Source: Vibrio sp. RE86 | Lineage (GTDB): Bacteria > Pseudomonadota > Gammaproteobacteria > Enterobacterales > Vibrionaceae | NCBI RefSeq assembly: GCF_013114545.1 | Contig: NZ_VTXI01000016.1 | Span: 1-64,000 of the forward strand | Direction: 5' to 3' | Length of the DNA: 64,000 nucleotides | In this document: piece after piece, positions 17,209 through 26,595 of the stretch | Numbering within the stretch: the first letter of the stretch is position 1 | Layout of the letters: every line of letters begins with the position of its first letter | Translations under genes and position numbers: made by a program | Notes under the pieces: generated by a model | Database searches by the model: none | Told to the model about the DNA's origin: nothing | The model's input: the letters and a program-made list of their open reading frames with translations, nothing else

Positions 17209-18345
17209 TTAACTGTCGAACAGATGTAGGTATTCTCCGTAACCCTCTTTTTCTAATTCCTCTGCGGGAATGAATCGCATCGCTGCGGAGTTCATGCAGT
17301 AGCGTAGACCAGTAGGCGCTGGACCATCTTTAAATACATGGCCTAGGTGCGAATCAGCAAAACGGCTTCTCACTTCAGTACGAGGGTAGAGCAAGTGATA
17401 ATCAGTTTTTGTGACGATGTAACCTTCATTAATCGGTTTGGTAAAGCTTGGCCAACCAGTCCCTGATTTGTATTTGTCGGTTGACGAGAACAAAGGTTCG
17501 CCAGAAACGATATCCACATAAATACCTTCTTGTTTGTTATCCCAGTATTCGTTGTTAAATGCGCGCTCTGTTCCTTCCTCTTGGGTTACATAATATTGAA
17601 TGTCAGATAGTTTAGCTTTGATCTGTTTATCAGATGGTTTGTCGTAAGCTTTGATATTTGAAACCGCTTTTTTCTCATCAATTAGCTGACGAAGAGTGAC
17701 TGGGTTTTCCTCTCGGTCCTCACCGAAGATGTTATCGAGGTATTTGTCACGGCCAGACGCATAACGATAGTAGTTGTAACGAACCTTATTTCGTTTGTAG
17801 TAGTCTTGGTGATAATCTTCGGCAACCCAAAACGTATCAAACTCGATCAACTCGGTTTTAAGTGGCTTCTTAAAGATACCCAAATCATCAATTTCGGCGA
17901 TGAACTGCTCAGCAACCTGCTTTTGTTCCGCATTATGGTAGAAAATAGCAGGGCGGTAATGGCGACCGCGGTCAACAAACGAACCTTGATCGTCGGTTGG
18001 GTCAATGTGACGGAAAAACTGATCGAGAATCTGCTCATAGCTGACGGCTTTAGGATCGTATTTCACTTCAATGACTTCGATGTGTCCTGTTTTGCCTGAA
18101 GAAACTTGCTTATAGGTTGGGTTTTCAACGTCACCACCTGAGTAGCCAGAAACGACATCGATCACTCCGTGAAATTTCTCAAGATCGGATTCTGTACACC
18201 AGAAGCAACCACCAGCCAGTGTTGCAACTTCATATCCATTTGAAGTTGTGTGTTTTTTCATATCGCTATCTGCATTGCCAACAAAAGAGGCAAGTGCGGC
18301 AAGAGCTGCAATAGCAGTGAAGGCAAACTTAAACTTCGTTTTCAT
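17209..18345 (-). CDS. msrAB: Exported MsrA-MsrB methionine sulfoxide reductase fusion
   Basis: This 378-residue bifunctional enzyme repairs both stereoisomers of oxidised methionine. It has a signal peptide or membrane anchor (1-25), then MsrA (about 38-200) with [10 protein letters not shown], catalytic Cys47, and SGYSGG and GHIEVIEV. The linker leads to MsrB (about 235-370) with [19 protein letters not shown] and the catalytic Cys in [11 protein letters not shown]. The two CxxC zinc motifs of many MsrB proteins are absent, as in the neisserial fusion. Export points to repair of periplasmic proteins using an imported reductant. Single gene with its own terminator. Confidence 0.94.
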   Translation of the reverse strand: MKTKFKFAFTAIAALAALASFVGNADSDMKKHTTSNGYEVATLAGGCFWCTESDLEKFHGVIDVVSGYSGGDVENPTYKQVSSGKTGHIEVIEVKYDPKAVSYEQILDQFFRHIDPTDDQGSFVDRGRHYRPAIFYHNAEQKQVAEQFIAEIDDLGIFKKPLKTELIEFDTFWVAEDYHQDYYKRNKVRYNYYRYASGRDKYLDNIFGEDREENPVTLRQLIDEKKAVSNIKAYDKPSDKQIKAKLSDIQYYVTQEEGTERAFNNEYWDNKQEGIYVDIVSGEPLFSSTDKYKSGTGWPSFTKPINEGYIVTKTDYHLLYPRTEVRSRFADSHLGHVFKDGPAPTGLRYCMNSAAMRFIPAEELEKEGYGEYLHLFDS

Positions 18346-18452
18346 ATCAACCTCATCGATTGTTTATCGTTGTTGAATAATAGGAACGGATGACCTTCGG
18401 AAAAATTGCAAAGCGTTTTAAGTTTTTATTCATTTGTATGGAGAAAGGATCA

Positions 18453-18479
18453 AAAACGGCGTCGCATGGACGCCGTTTT
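18453..18479 (-). terminator. Rho-independent terminator of tyrP
   Basis: AAAACGGCGTC and GACGCCGTTTT form a perfect 11-bp stem with a 5-nt loop; on the reverse strand TTTTTG follows. It lies 18 bp past the transporter stop. Confidence 0.9.
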
Positions 18480-18496
18480 GTTGTTTGAGTTAAGCC

Positions 18497-19699
18497 TTAG
18501 CCTAGCGACGGCAATATACCGATTGTGATAAGAATTTGCGCACCGACAATCAGTACGCCAATTACGCTGCTGGCGATAAGTGCAGGGTTACCACCCAATA
18601 CTTGGTAATGCGGCGTCGTTGCCTCTAGTCTCGCTTTTTTAACCATCATAATTGGTAAGAAAATAGCGAGAACGACAAGCGCAATCGCTGCGTAACCAAG
18701 AGCCATGATGAAGCCTTGAGGGTAGAACAGAGCAAAGCCCATCGGCGGTAAGAAGGTGACTAAACCAACGAGCGCACGAGAATGTTGCTTACCCTGTTTT
18801 TTCAACGTGTCACCTAAGAACTCAAACAATCCTAGGCTAACACCTAAAAAGGATGTCAGAAGTGCTAGATCGGCGAACACACCGATGGTTTGGCCCAAAC
18901 TTGTTTTGTGCACAGTGGTAGCAAGTGTACCAATTAATGCGCTTAGTCCTTGGTTGTCGAGTAGTGTCGATTGCTCAACCACCCCTAAAGTAACGACCTG
19001 CCAAAAAACATAGATAACGAGCGGAATTGCAGAGCCGATGAGTATCGCTTTGCGTAGTGATGGAGTGTCACCATCTAGGTAGTTAACAATGGCTGGAATA
19101 CTGCCGTGAAAACCGAAAGAGGTAAAAATGACAGGGATAGCGGCAATCACAAGTCCTTGCTCGACAGGCATGCTCAATAGGTAAGACTCTGTGACGTTAG
19201 GCGCTAAGAAGGTGAGTACCAATGCCATAGCGACAATCTTTACCAAGAATAGAACTCGGTTAACTTTATCAACTGTCGATGTACCAATTGTCACCACGGA
19301 GGCAACGATCAAGGTAAACAGCAGAGTCGCCGTTGTGCCTGAAACTTCTAATCCGGTAAAGCCCGAGATACGTTCAGCAAACTGCGCGCTGCCACCAGCA
19401 ATGTACGCTGCGCATAGTGCGTAGAATAGAAACATCATTGCAAAGCTCGCGAGCCATTTCCCTTTTGTACCGAGAAACTGTTTGGCTAACGTATGCAAGG
19501 TCGCGTCTTGCTCAGCGTGTTGATGGATCTCGACCATGAGCAGGGCGGTATACGCCATCAGTGCCCAAAGTGCGACCATAATGATAAGAGAGGTGGTAAA
19601 TCCAATACCAGCGGAAGCGAGTGGTAGCGCTAACATACCTGCACCAATGGTTGTGCCAGCTATGATCAAAGTACTACCCAATACCTTTGATTTAGTCAT
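18497..19699 (-). CDS. tyrP: Aromatic amino-acid permease, TyrP-like (HAAAP family)
   Basis: This 400-residue inner-membrane transporter has about eleven hydrophobic segments. The opening KVLGSTLIIAGTTIGAGMLALP is the signature of the hydroxy/aromatic amino-acid permeases (TyrP, Mtr, TnaB), read here in two overlapping pieces; FTSFGFHGSIPAIVNYLDGD in the middle is also typical. Length and the SFGFHGSIP motif favour TyrP over Mtr, but the substrate, tyrosine or tryptophan, cannot be fixed by eye. The upstream region carries paired TGTAA/TTACA half-sites that recall TyrR boxes, though with different spacing. Confidence 0.85.
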   Translation of the reverse strand: MTKSKVLGSTLIIAGTTIGAGMLALPLASAGIGFTTSLIIMVALWALMAYTALLMVEIHQHAEQDATLHTLAKQFLGTKGKWLASFAMMFLFYALCAAYIAGGSAQFAERISGFTGLEVSGTTATLLFTLIVASVVTIGTSTVDKVNRVLFLVKIVAMALVLTFLAPNVTESYLLSMPVEQGLVIAAIPVIFTSFGFHGSIPAIVNYLDGDTPSLRKAILIGSAIPLVIYVFWQVVTLGVVEQSTLLDNQGLSALIGTLATTVHKTSLGQTIGVFADLALLTSFLGVSLGLFEFLGDTLKKQGKQHSRALVGLVTFLPPMGFALFYPQGFIMALGYAAIALVVLAIFLPIMMVKKARLEATTPHYQVLGGNPALIASSVIGVLIVGAQILITIGILPSLG

Positions 19700-19851
19700 T
19701 GTACATTATTCTTTACGTTTAATTGTTCTGTTTAGGCCTTAAAACTAGAATATTTATGAATACCTAGCGTATTAACCTGCTTTTTCGATGATTATTCAGC
19801 ATTATCTCTTGCCGATCAAGCTAAATGTACGAATTATTTACCACTAGTGTA

Positions 19852-19911
19852 ATGTAATATTTACATGCTCGCGATGGGTTTGCGTAAGTAATCGATTACA
19901 TGAGATGTAAT
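19852..19911. promoter_or_regulatory. Two TGTAA/TTACA inverted repeats upstream of tyrP
   Basis: ATGTAA-tat-TTACAT lies at 19852-19866 and ATTACAT-gag-ATGTAAT at 19895-19911, with centres 44 bp apart (about four helical turns). A 12-bp palindrome GTAATCGATTAC overlaps the second. TyrR boxes use TGTAAA-N6-TTTACA, so these are similar half-sites with non-standard spacing. They lie about 150-210 bp before tyrP and up to 150 bp before the mini-gene on the other strand. Confidence 0.4.
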
Positions 19912-19934
19912 TCAAAACGCGGCCAGATTTTACT

Positions 19935-19971
19935 TTGCGCTTTCAAAAAACTGTCATATAAGTGGTTTAAA
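19935..19971 (+). promoter_or_regulatory. Putative promoter of the mini-gene with Pho-box-like repeat
   Basis: TTGCGC (19935-19940) and TATAAG (19957-19962) are 16 bp apart and could be -35 and -10 elements. Alternatively CTTTCAA-AAAA-CTGTCAT (19940-19957) resembles a Pho box (7-4-7) placed 8 bp before TTTAAA. Both are inferences from sequence pattern only. Confidence 0.35.
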
Positions 19972-19980
19972 AAGGAAGGC

Positions 19981-20017
19981 AAGAACCACATAGTATGGGT
20001 AAGACCCGTGTGGTCTT
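19981..20017 (+). promoter_or_regulatory. Structured leader of the 39-residue mini-gene
   Basis: AAGAACCACA pairs with TGTGGTCTT (one bulge), enclosing a GGGT/ACCC stem. A shorter alternative hairpin AAGACC/GGTCTT (20001-20017) shares the same 3' arm, so the two cannot form together. A T-rich run follows, then the ribosome-binding site. Confidence 0.5.
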
Positions 20018-20044
20018 GATATTGTTTTTAAAAAGGAGGTCAGA

Positions 20045-20164
20045 ATGAGTGACCAAATAATCAATGAAGAATGCCTAGAGCTTCTAGACGCGATGGAAAT
20101 TGGCTTCGAACTTTCAGACTACGAACAGTCAATCGAAGAACTCGCAGAAGAAATCTTTAAATAA
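20045..20164 (+). CDS. 39-residue acidic mini-protein of unknown function
   Basis: The frame encodes 39 residues (MSDQIINEECLELL, DAMEIGFELSDYEQ, SIEELAEEIFK). About thirteen residues are Asp or Glu against a single Lys, so it is strongly acidic, and it looks helical with no membrane segment. The ribosome-binding site AAGGAGGT is a perfect Shine-Dalgarno sequence, the strongest in the window, 4 bases before the ATG. It has its own leader hairpin and a terminator 43 bp past the stop, so it appears to be a compact free-standing transcript of about 270 nt. The family is not recognised. It could be a small regulatory protein, or a coding stretch inside a regulatory RNA. Confidence 0.6.
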   Translation: MSDQIINEECLELLDAMEIGFELSDYEQSIEELAEEIFK

Positions 20165-20207
20165 TCTTCATAAAAGAAGGCTACCTTGAAGCGTAGCGAC
20201 CAGAAAG

Positions 20208-20239
20208 AGCCAGTGCAAACGCGCTGGCTTTGTGCTTTT
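20208..20239 (+). terminator. Terminator of the mini-gene
   Basis: AGCCAGTGC and GCGCTGGCT form a 9-bp stem with one wobble and an AAAC loop, followed by TTGTGCTTTT. It separates the mini-gene from acpH. Confidence 0.8.
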
Positions 20240-20271
20240 ATAGACAGAGAGCATTTAACACGGTCAATCTA

Positions 20272-20859
20272 TTGAACTATCTTGCCCACCTTCACATTGC
20301 TGAGCATTGTCAATCTAGCCCGCTAGGTAACCTTCTTGGAGACTTTGTCAAAGGCGATCCGGCTTCTCAATATCCCAAACCGATTTCAGATGGTATCAAA
20401 CTGCATCGATTTGTTGACTCGTTTACTGATAGTCATGAGATCATGGCTGAAATTAAACCACTATTTCCCAAAGAGACTCGAAGATACTCAGGTATTGCGT
20501 TAGATATGTTTTGGGATCACTGCTTAGCAGTCAATTGGCAACAGTACCATTCTGATAGTTTGGATGGTTTCTCTCGTCATATGGCACGAGTTACTCAGGA
20601 TGAATATAGGGGCGAGTTGCCAGAACGCTATCAACGTGTCTCGGCTAGTATGTGGCGTGATGGGTGGCTGGTGTCCTATCAACACATGGACAATATTGAA
20701 TTTGCTCTTGAAAGGATTGCTCTTCGTTCCGCTAGAATGGCACCTCTCGCATCTTGTTTCACAACGCTCGACACGCACTATTTACAACTTAAAGACTTGT
20801 TTGGGCAGTTTTACCCGAAAGTATTACTAGAGTCTGCTAAAAAGTCACAAAGTCTATAA
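20272..20859 (+). CDS. acpH: Acyl-carrier-protein phosphodiesterase AcpH
   Basis: AcpH removes the phosphopantetheine arm of acyl carrier protein. The sequence LNYLAHLHIAEHCQSSPLGN and LLGDFVKGDP aligns with the start of E. coli AcpH (MNFLAHLHLA), with further family motifs GIKLHRFVDSFTD, MFWDHCLAVNW and FYPKVL. No ATG or GTG fits; a TTG at 20272 gives 195 residues, matching the 193 of E. coli. Another TTG at 20230 would add 14 residues inside the preceding terminator. The ribosome-binding site is weak (AGAGAG far upstream), so expression is probably low. Confidence 0.88.
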   Translation: MNYLAHLHIAEHCQSSPLGNLLGDFVKGDPASQYPKPISDGIKLHRFVDSFTDSHEIMAEIKPLFPKETRRYSGIALDMFWDHCLAVNWQQYHSDSLDGFSRHMARVTQDEYRGELPERYQRVSASMWRDGWLVSYQHMDNIEFALERIALRSARMAPLASCFTTLDTHYLQLKDLFGQFYPKVLLESAKKSQSL

Positions 20860-21053
20860 AGTAGCATTTCATTCTGAAAAAACCATTTTCCCCTTCGTTA
20901 ATCCAATTAATTGACTGGAACAAGATAACTAAATTGCCCGCCCAAATGATATTTTCTCGGTTAATAGAAATTCGCGAACCGTAGATTAGTTGAAATCCCT
21001 TCATCATATGGCATGATGTGCGTTTTGTTTTGCTGTTATTGATGGATTAAATA

Positions 21054-21908
21054 ATGAGAAAGCTGATTGGTGCTATTGCGCTTGCTGTTGTCAGCGTAAG
21101 CGGGTTCGCGCAAACATTAAACATTCCCGGAAAAGTAGGGGAAGACAAGTTTACCGTCACTTTGTTAAAGGAATTTGTAAAGCGAAGCGACAACTATGAT
21201 CAAGTACACCACATTTATGGTACGTCTGGTGACCCTGCACAAAGTAAAATGATGGCAGATGTCGAGTTAGGCAGCCTAGATGTTGTTTGGATGGGGACAA
21301 CCAAAGAGCTTGAAACGTCATTAAGCCCAGTCTACGTGCCTATCTATCGCGGCTTGCTAGGGATGCGCTTACCGATCGTTGAACGCGACAAAGCTGATAT
21401 TTTCAATCACGTAGATAGCCTGTCTGAAATGCAGCGCTTTACTGCATGCCAAGGAAAAACCTGGTCAGATACGCTGATTCTAGAAGCGAATGGCATTAAC
21501 GTCGCGAAAAGCCTGAAATACCCGAACCTGTTTTACATGCTAGAAGGCGATCGTTGTGATTACTTTCCGCGTGGATTCTTCGAACCCTACCCAGAAGTTC
21601 AAACCTATAGCCATTTAAACTTGACGGTCGATGAGCATGTCATTTTACGCTATCGCATGCCGCTGTTTTTCTTTACAGCGAAGAACAAGCCAGAACTGGC
21701 GAGAGAAATGACTCAAGTCTTTGCTGACATGTATCAAGACGGCTCATTCCAATCTCTGTTTTTCGCAGAGCCTGAAATTGCAGATGCAATGCGCCAAGCG
21801 AAAGTTGAAAAAAGAACGATCTTTGATTTGAGAAATCCAGAGCTTTCTGAAGCAACAAACAACATCCCATCTACCTATTGGTTCGATACCACGCAAGAGA
21901 CTCACTAA
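21054..21908 (+). CDS. Periplasmic binding protein linked to a chemoreceptor
   Basis: This 284-residue protein has a signal peptide ([20 protein letters not shown]) and then [20 protein letters not shown]. The pattern of strands and the run [16 protein letters not shown] look like a type II periplasmic-binding fold (SBP_bac_3 or TRAP-like). No permease or ATPase genes are adjacent. Its stop overlaps the start of a chemoreceptor by one base, so the protein probably presents a ligand to that receptor. Cysteines in FTACQGKTW and GDRCDYF could form a disulfide. The ligand is unknown. Confidence 0.72.
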   Translation: MRKLIGAIALAVVSVSGFAQTLNIPGKVGEDKFTVTLLKEFVKRSDNYDQVHHIYGTSGDPAQSKMMADVELGSLDVVWMGTTKELETSLSPVYVPIYRGLLGMRLPIVERDKADIFNHVDSLSEMQRFTACQGKTWSDTLILEANGINVAKSLKYPNLFYMLEGDRCDYFPRGFFEPYPEVQTYSHLNLTVDEHVILRYRMPLFFFTAKNKPELAREMTQVFADMYQDGSFQSLFFAEPEIADAMRQAKVEKRTIFDLRNPELSEATNNIPSTYWFDTTQETH

Positions 21909-23383
21909 TGAAAAGTATTACTAGTAAAACGCTCGGAGTATTGATTGTCATTATGTTGCTGATTGGTGCGACAGTCTCGACAGTTCTTTACATGACTAAG
22001 CAAAACTCTGTTGAAGCAGGTTTTTTGGCGTACAAGTCGAACCTAAATAAGCAAATGTCGGTTATTCTGCAAGAGCCTCTGTATGTTTACGATGCCGATG
22101 TCAGCCAAGCGATCATTAACTCATTTTCTGATGATAAAAATATTACGTCGATTACTGTGGTTGATCAGCGTAATAAAAAGTTGGCTGAGATGAGCAAATC
22201 TCAACAGAGTGATGAGTCATTGACTGTTGATATTGAGTGGGAAGGAAAAGCGATTGGTAAAGTGATCATTGAGCTTTCACATTCAGAAAGTAACCAGCAA
22301 CTTGCTCAAGCAACGAGACAGGCTATCTCCTCAATCGCTCTGTTCGTTGTGCTAATTTCCGCGGCGGTGTTTTTTATTTTGCAAAAGCTGGTTTTAAAGC
22401 CACTGAGTGAAGTGAATTCTACACTGGCTGATATTGCGGGCGGCGGCGGCGATCTGACGGCGCGAATCAATGTGAAAAGCAGCGATGAAATCGGCCAACT
22501 GGGTACAAGCTTCAATTCCTTTATCGCTACAGTGCAAGATATTGTTCAAGATATGGCGGGCGCAGCAAATCAGCTTAAAACGGTGTCTGGGAATGTACAA
22601 TCGATCAAAGATCAAACCATTCAAAACACGTCAGCTCAAATTGAGTTAACTGATAATTCAGTGCACAGCATGCAAGAATTGGATCGTGCGACTCAGGAAA
22701 TAGCAGGCAGCACAGAATCCGCCGTGCATAAAGCGGAGCATGTTCGTCTTGTCGCGTCACAAAGCCACCAAGCGGTTAACGCGAACATCGGTAGCATTGA
22801 GACTTTGGTGGGTAACCTAGAGCATACTGCTAGCGAGGTGTCGAGCCTTAAACAAGCCAGCGATAATATCGGTAGTGTGCTGGATGTGATCAAAGGGATT
22901 GCTGAGCAAACTAATTTACTGGCGCTCAATGCGGCTATTGAAGCAGCGCGTGCGGGTGATTCAGGTCGTGGTTTTGCCGTTGTAGCCGATGAAGTGCGTG
23001 CGCTTGCAAGTAAAACACATGCTTCTACGGAAGAGATCGAGAACATTATTCAGAAGCTACAAATGCAGGCAGAAGCGTCTTACCGTGCGACGCAAGAGAG
23101 TAAAGCGATGGTTGCTCAAACGATCGATTCTGCAGCTGAAACAGGTAATGCACTTGAGCAGATTAACTCAGAGATCGATGCAATGAACGATATGATCGTA
23201 ACGATTTCCAGTGCGTGTGAAGAGCAGTCGACCATATCTTCAATGGTCAGAGACGATATGGACAAGCTCTCATCGGGTTCTACTCAGCTTACTAAGAACA
23301 ATGAGATTCTCGACCGAGAGACGAGCCACCTTTTACAGCTCGGCAATCAATTAGTTACTCAAGTTCAAAAGTTCAAATATTGA
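21908..23383 (+). CDS. Methyl-accepting chemotaxis protein
   Basis: This 491-residue receptor has membrane segments near 8-29 and 140-160, with a compact periplasmic domain between them (about 31-138, too small for a double Cache). HAMP follows ([20 protein letters not shown]), then the signalling helices. The kinase-contact hairpin is complete: [21 protein letters not shown] (given across the tip), [15 protein letters not shown]. The preferred start is the ATG at 21908, which overlaps the stop of the binding-protein gene. The small sensor domain fits a receptor that reads a ligand-loaded binding protein. Confidence 0.92.
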   Translation: MKSITSKTLGVLIVIMLLIGATVSTVLYMTKQNSVEAGFLAYKSNLNKQMSVILQEPLYVYDADVSQAIINSFSDDKNITSITVVDQRNKKLAEMSKSQQSDESLTVDIEWEGKAIGKVIIELSHSESNQQLAQATRQAISSIALFVVLISAAVFFILQKLVLKPLSEVNSTLADIAGGGGDLTARINVKSSDEIGQLGTSFNSFIATVQDIVQDMAGAANQLKTVSGNVQSIKDQTIQNTSAQIELTDNSVHSMQELDRATQEIAGSTESAVHKAEHVRLVASQSHQAVNANIGSIETLVGNLEHTASEVSSLKQASDNIGSVLDVIKGIAEQTNLLALNAAIEAARAGDSGRGFAVVADEVRALASKTHASTEEIENIIQKLQMQAEASYRATQESKAMVAQTIDSAAETGNALEQINSEIDAMNDMIVTISSACEEQSTISSMVRDDMDKLSSGSTQLTKNNEILDRETSHLLQLGNQLVTQVQKFKY

Positions 23384-23399
23384 TAAGTTAATTCGATCG

Positions 23400-23425
23400 A
23401 AAGGAGGGCGACTAAGCTCTCCTTT
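23400..23425 (+). terminator. Hairpin between the chemoreceptor and the second binding protein
   Basis: AAAGGAG and CTCCTTT form a 7-bp stem with an extra inner pair across a bulge. No long T run follows, so it may only partly stop transcription and set relative levels in the cluster. Confidence 0.45.
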
Positions 23426-23441
23426 GCCTACCACGGACGTT

Positions 23442-24605
23442 ATGCATACTATTCTCGTAAAGTTCATCACAATATGCTCGATTTGCTTCTCGGGCTTTTC
23501 TCTTTCTACGACGTTAGAGATATGGTCAGGGCTAGAGCATGAGTTAGCTTTATCTTTAAAAGCAAAAGTGGAAGCGAAGACCCACCATAGAATCGAAGTT
23601 CGATCTTTCGATATTCATGCGCTGCGTGCAGAGTTGCTGGTGGCGGATGTAACCGATTCTTACTATCCCGATGCGATCTGGGTGCCTTCTGATTTTTTGA
23701 GTTTAAATCCGCACGTCAATTTTCATACGATTCCTAAGACTTGGTATGGTGAACATCAGTTTGAGCCTTTAGCGCTTGAGGCCGTAACGATAGAAAACCA
23801 AGTCAAAGCGATACCTTTTGCCATCGGCAACCATCTTGTACTTTACCATCGCACTTCCAATGGCAGTGAGCCGCCGACTTGGGAAGCGCTCATCGATCTC
23901 GCAAAACAAAGAGGCAAACCAAGTATCAGTTTCGCGAGCGACAACGTTTATCTCTCTACCGCATTTTATACCTTGTTTGATTACAGCAGTATGAATGACC
24001 TCAATCTATCAGGTGAAGTGGTGGTAAAAATCAGTCGTTTTATCGAAGAGCTAGAACGCACGCATACCATCCCTGCTAACTGTGGCATTGCTTGTGCGAG
24101 GAACAAGTTTATTAATGGTGAGGTCGATTATTTAATTGATGGGGACTGGGCATACAAAGAATTATCTTTAGCGTTGGGTAGTACGTTGGGGATTCAGTCA
24201 CTACCAACGTATCAATCGAAAGTAATGACATCGTTTAGTGGGGCGAAAGTGTTTGCCATCACTCCGAAGGCAACCAAGTCTGAAGGTAAAATGAAGCTAC
24301 TAAAGGCGATCGTTGATGGCATTATGCAGTACAACGAGCAGCGCCAAGAAGGGTTGTATATCTCGCCTTACCAAAACGTAAACCAAAGATTATTAGCGAC
24401 GGGGCCAAGTGACTTTTCAACGTTGTACCGCGCATTTACACAATCAACTATGATGCCAAGTACCATCAAGATGAATGTTGTTTGGGAAGCCTTAGGGCGC
24501 GCGCAAAGTCGTTATCGTTCAGGTATGCCAGATGAAGAATTAGCCAAGTTCTATGAGTCGTTTGTAGACACACATCAAACCAGAATTGAGCGAGGATTTG
24601 AATGA
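23442..24605 (+). CDS. Extracellular solute-binding protein, family 1-like
   Basis: The start chosen is the ATG at 23442, giving 387 residues with a signal peptide (MHTILVKFITICSICFSGFS). The mature start TTLEIWSGLEHELALSLKAK, then PDAIWVPSDFL, VKAIPFAIGNHLVLYHR, PPTWEALIDLAKQ and LIDGDWAYKEL follow maltose-binding-type (SBP_bac_1) proteins. No transport genes accompany it. It overlaps the downstream GGDEF gene by 4 bases, so it probably acts as the periplasmic sensor partner of that cyclase. The ligand may be a sugar or oligosaccharide, judging only from the family. Confidence 0.8.
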   Translation: MHTILVKFITICSICFSGFSLSTTLEIWSGLEHELALSLKAKVEAKTHHRIEVRSFDIHALRAELLVADVTDSYYPDAIWVPSDFLSLNPHVNFHTIPKTWYGEHQFEPLALEAVTIENQVKAIPFAIGNHLVLYHRTSNGSEPPTWEALIDLAKQRGKPSISFASDNVYLSTAFYTLFDYSSMNDLNLSGEVVVKISRFIEELERTHTIPANCGIACARNKFINGEVDYLIDGDWAYKELSLALGSTLGIQSLPTYQSKVMTSFSGAKVFAITPKATKSEGKMKLLKAIVDGIMQYNEQRQEGLYISPYQNVNQRLLATGPSDFSTLYRAFTQSTMMPSTIKMNVVWEALGRAQSRYRSGMPDEELAKFYESFVDTHQTRIERGFE

Positions 24606-26542
24606 ACATTTCCTTGAAGCGTACCATTACTATTGTGCTGATCTTTGTCAGCTTAATGCCGGCTTATATCGTTGGTTCCCTGATGATTGATAAGCATTCG
24701 ACCAACCAGATAGAGCAACAACAGAGAGCCATTGACGCAACGACAGAAGCCATTGCAACTCAAGTAACTCAACAGCTTTCATTTATCACACACCTAAGCC
24801 GTTGGTACGCTTCAAATCGATCAATTACGCGCGCAGTAGGTAACATCTACTTTTCTACTGTGGTCTGGGACATGATGGACCAGTTTAATAATCTTTCAGA
24901 GGTTGTGTCGTCGATCTATCTGATTGATGAAAACTGGCAACCGCTTTATGAAACAAACGGCAGCATTTACCACCTCGAAAACAGCCTATTACTCACTGAG
25001 ATCAAGCGGCACAAAGTGGCTTATCAGATGGGGCAATCTGTTCATACCGCGTACTTTGAGCCTCACTTATCTGATGGTGGGCAACAAGGGATCGCGATTG
25101 TTACGCCTATCTTGCCTTATAAACTGCTAGAAGGTTCGGATTACACGCCGAAAGGTTATGCGCTAGTGTTGGTGAGCTTTGATTCGCTGAGTAAATTGGT
25201 GAAACCACTTTTGCTTGAAAGTGAGAGTGTTGATTTTGTTTATGGTGCTGCGCCGACGCACCTAACGACCCAAGGTATCGTTAGGTTACTGACTATCTCA
25301 GATGAGCTTCTATTCTCCGATATGAACTTGTGGTTTAAGCAGGAGATCTCCAACTATGAAAGGTTGAAAGAAGTTCAAGAATCGAAGAGCACGTTATTGC
25401 GATTTTTGCTCGTTGCTTTACTGGTCACTCTTGTGCTTGTTATTGGGTTCCATTCACTATTTTCGAAGCAGGTAATGAAAATTGAGTCCACGATGGATGC
25501 CTATCTTCGAAACCAGACGCCAATAGAAAACCGACATGTTTTTAGCGAATTCAATCGGATTGCCAACCTGTTGTCAGCGCTATGGAAGAGCATTCACCAT
25601 CACACCGAAGAGTTGAACCAGAAAAACCAAGAGCTAAGCAGCGCAAACAAGCAAATCAGCGTCGCGAATCAAAAGCTCGAACAGCTTAACAACTCGTTAG
25701 AACAGCAAGTCGAAGAGAAGACTCTCCGCCTCCAAAGTGCATTATTGAAAGAAGAGCAGCAACAACAACAGTTGCTTAAAGTACTGGATTTCTTCTCGAC
25801 AAAATATGAAGGATCGTTTCTTGATGCGTCGACGGTCATCAATGACCAGCTTGCCAATTTGTTTCCTCATACTCTCCCCACTTTTACTTTGTCGTCAGAA
25901 GAGATGGCTGCTTCAATTATGGTTAGAAACTCTGAAAATGACATATACGGCTATGTGTCATTGCGCAAAGGAACGACCTTTTCAGGAGAGGATTCGATAA
26001 TCTTTGATATATACATCCGCCAACTGGCGTCATGGATTCAAAGTAGAGTGGGTCTACGTACAGACAGTCAAACGCAATGTCTAAATCGCCATGCCTTTGA
26101 TGAAGACTTCTTGGTAATGCAAGTTAAGCTCAAGAAGAATCAACTTGAGGCAATATCTGTCCATATTATTGACTTGAATGGCCTTAAACCGATCAATGAT
26201 AATTTGGGCCACGATGCGGGGGATGCCCTGATTGTTGCGGGTGCAGAGGTTATCAAACATCAATTGGGTCGCCAGTCGTTTTTATACCGTATTGGTGGTG
26301 ATGAGTTTGCTGTTTTGAGCTACGGTTTCACTGAATCCGATGCGAGTGAGCTAACAGACAAGCTCATGAACGCTATACGAGAACAGGCTCATCGAAAAGT
26401 GGAAGGATACGATATGAACGTATCTTTCTCGGTTGGTTATGCAAGTTCAAGCGATACTCCAATGTCCGAGTTGTTTATGCAAGCCGACCAAAGAATGTAC
26501 ATTGAGAAGAAAAATCACTATCGCGCGTTAGCAAAAGCTTAA
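24602..26542 (+). CDS. Membrane GGDEF diguanylate cyclase with coiled coil
   Basis: This 646-residue protein has membrane segments near 9-28 and 266-285 enclosing a periplasmic sensor of about 235 residues. A HAMP-like or helical stretch leads into a long coiled coil (about 335-395, rich in E, Q and L), a GAF-like segment (about 396-480), and a GGDEF domain. GGDEF is intact (565-569) and is preceded by DLNGLKPINDNLGHDAGD. No RxxD inhibitory site is seen before GGDEF, so product inhibition is not expected. The start overlaps the stop of the binding-protein gene by 4 bases. Confidence 0.9.
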   Translation: MNISLKRTITIVLIFVSLMPAYIVGSLMIDKHSTNQIEQQQRAIDATTEAIATQVTQQLSFITHLSRWYASNRSITRAVGNIYFSTVVWDMMDQFNNLSEVVSSIYLIDENWQPLYETNGSIYHLENSLLLTEIKRHKVAYQMGQSVHTAYFEPHLSDGGQQGIAIVTPILPYKLLEGSDYTPKGYALVLVSFDSLSKLVKPLLLESESVDFVYGAAPTHLTTQGIVRLLTISDELLFSDMNLWFKQEISNYERLKEVQESKSTLLRFLLVALLVTLVLVIGFHSLFSKQVMKIESTMDAYLRNQTPIENRHVFSEFNRIANLLSALWKSIHHHTEELNQKNQELSSANKQISVANQKLEQLNNSLEQQVEEKTLRLQSALLKEEQQQQQLLKVLDFFSTKYEGSFLDASTVINDQLANLFPHTLPTFTLSSEEMAASIMVRNSENDIYGYVSLRKGTTFSGEDSIIFDIYIRQLASWIQSRVGLRTDSQTQCLNRHAFDEDFLVMQVKLKKNQLEAISVHIIDLNGLKPINDNLGHDAGDALIVAGAEVIKHQLGRQSFLYRIGGDEFAVLSYGFTESDASELTDKLMNAIREQAHRKVEGYDMNVSFSVGYASSSDTPMSELFMQADQRMYIEKKNHYRALAKA

Positions 26543-26595
26543 ACACTCCATCTGCGTCTGATAGAATCGCCGCTCAATTTTATTGGGGAATATCT

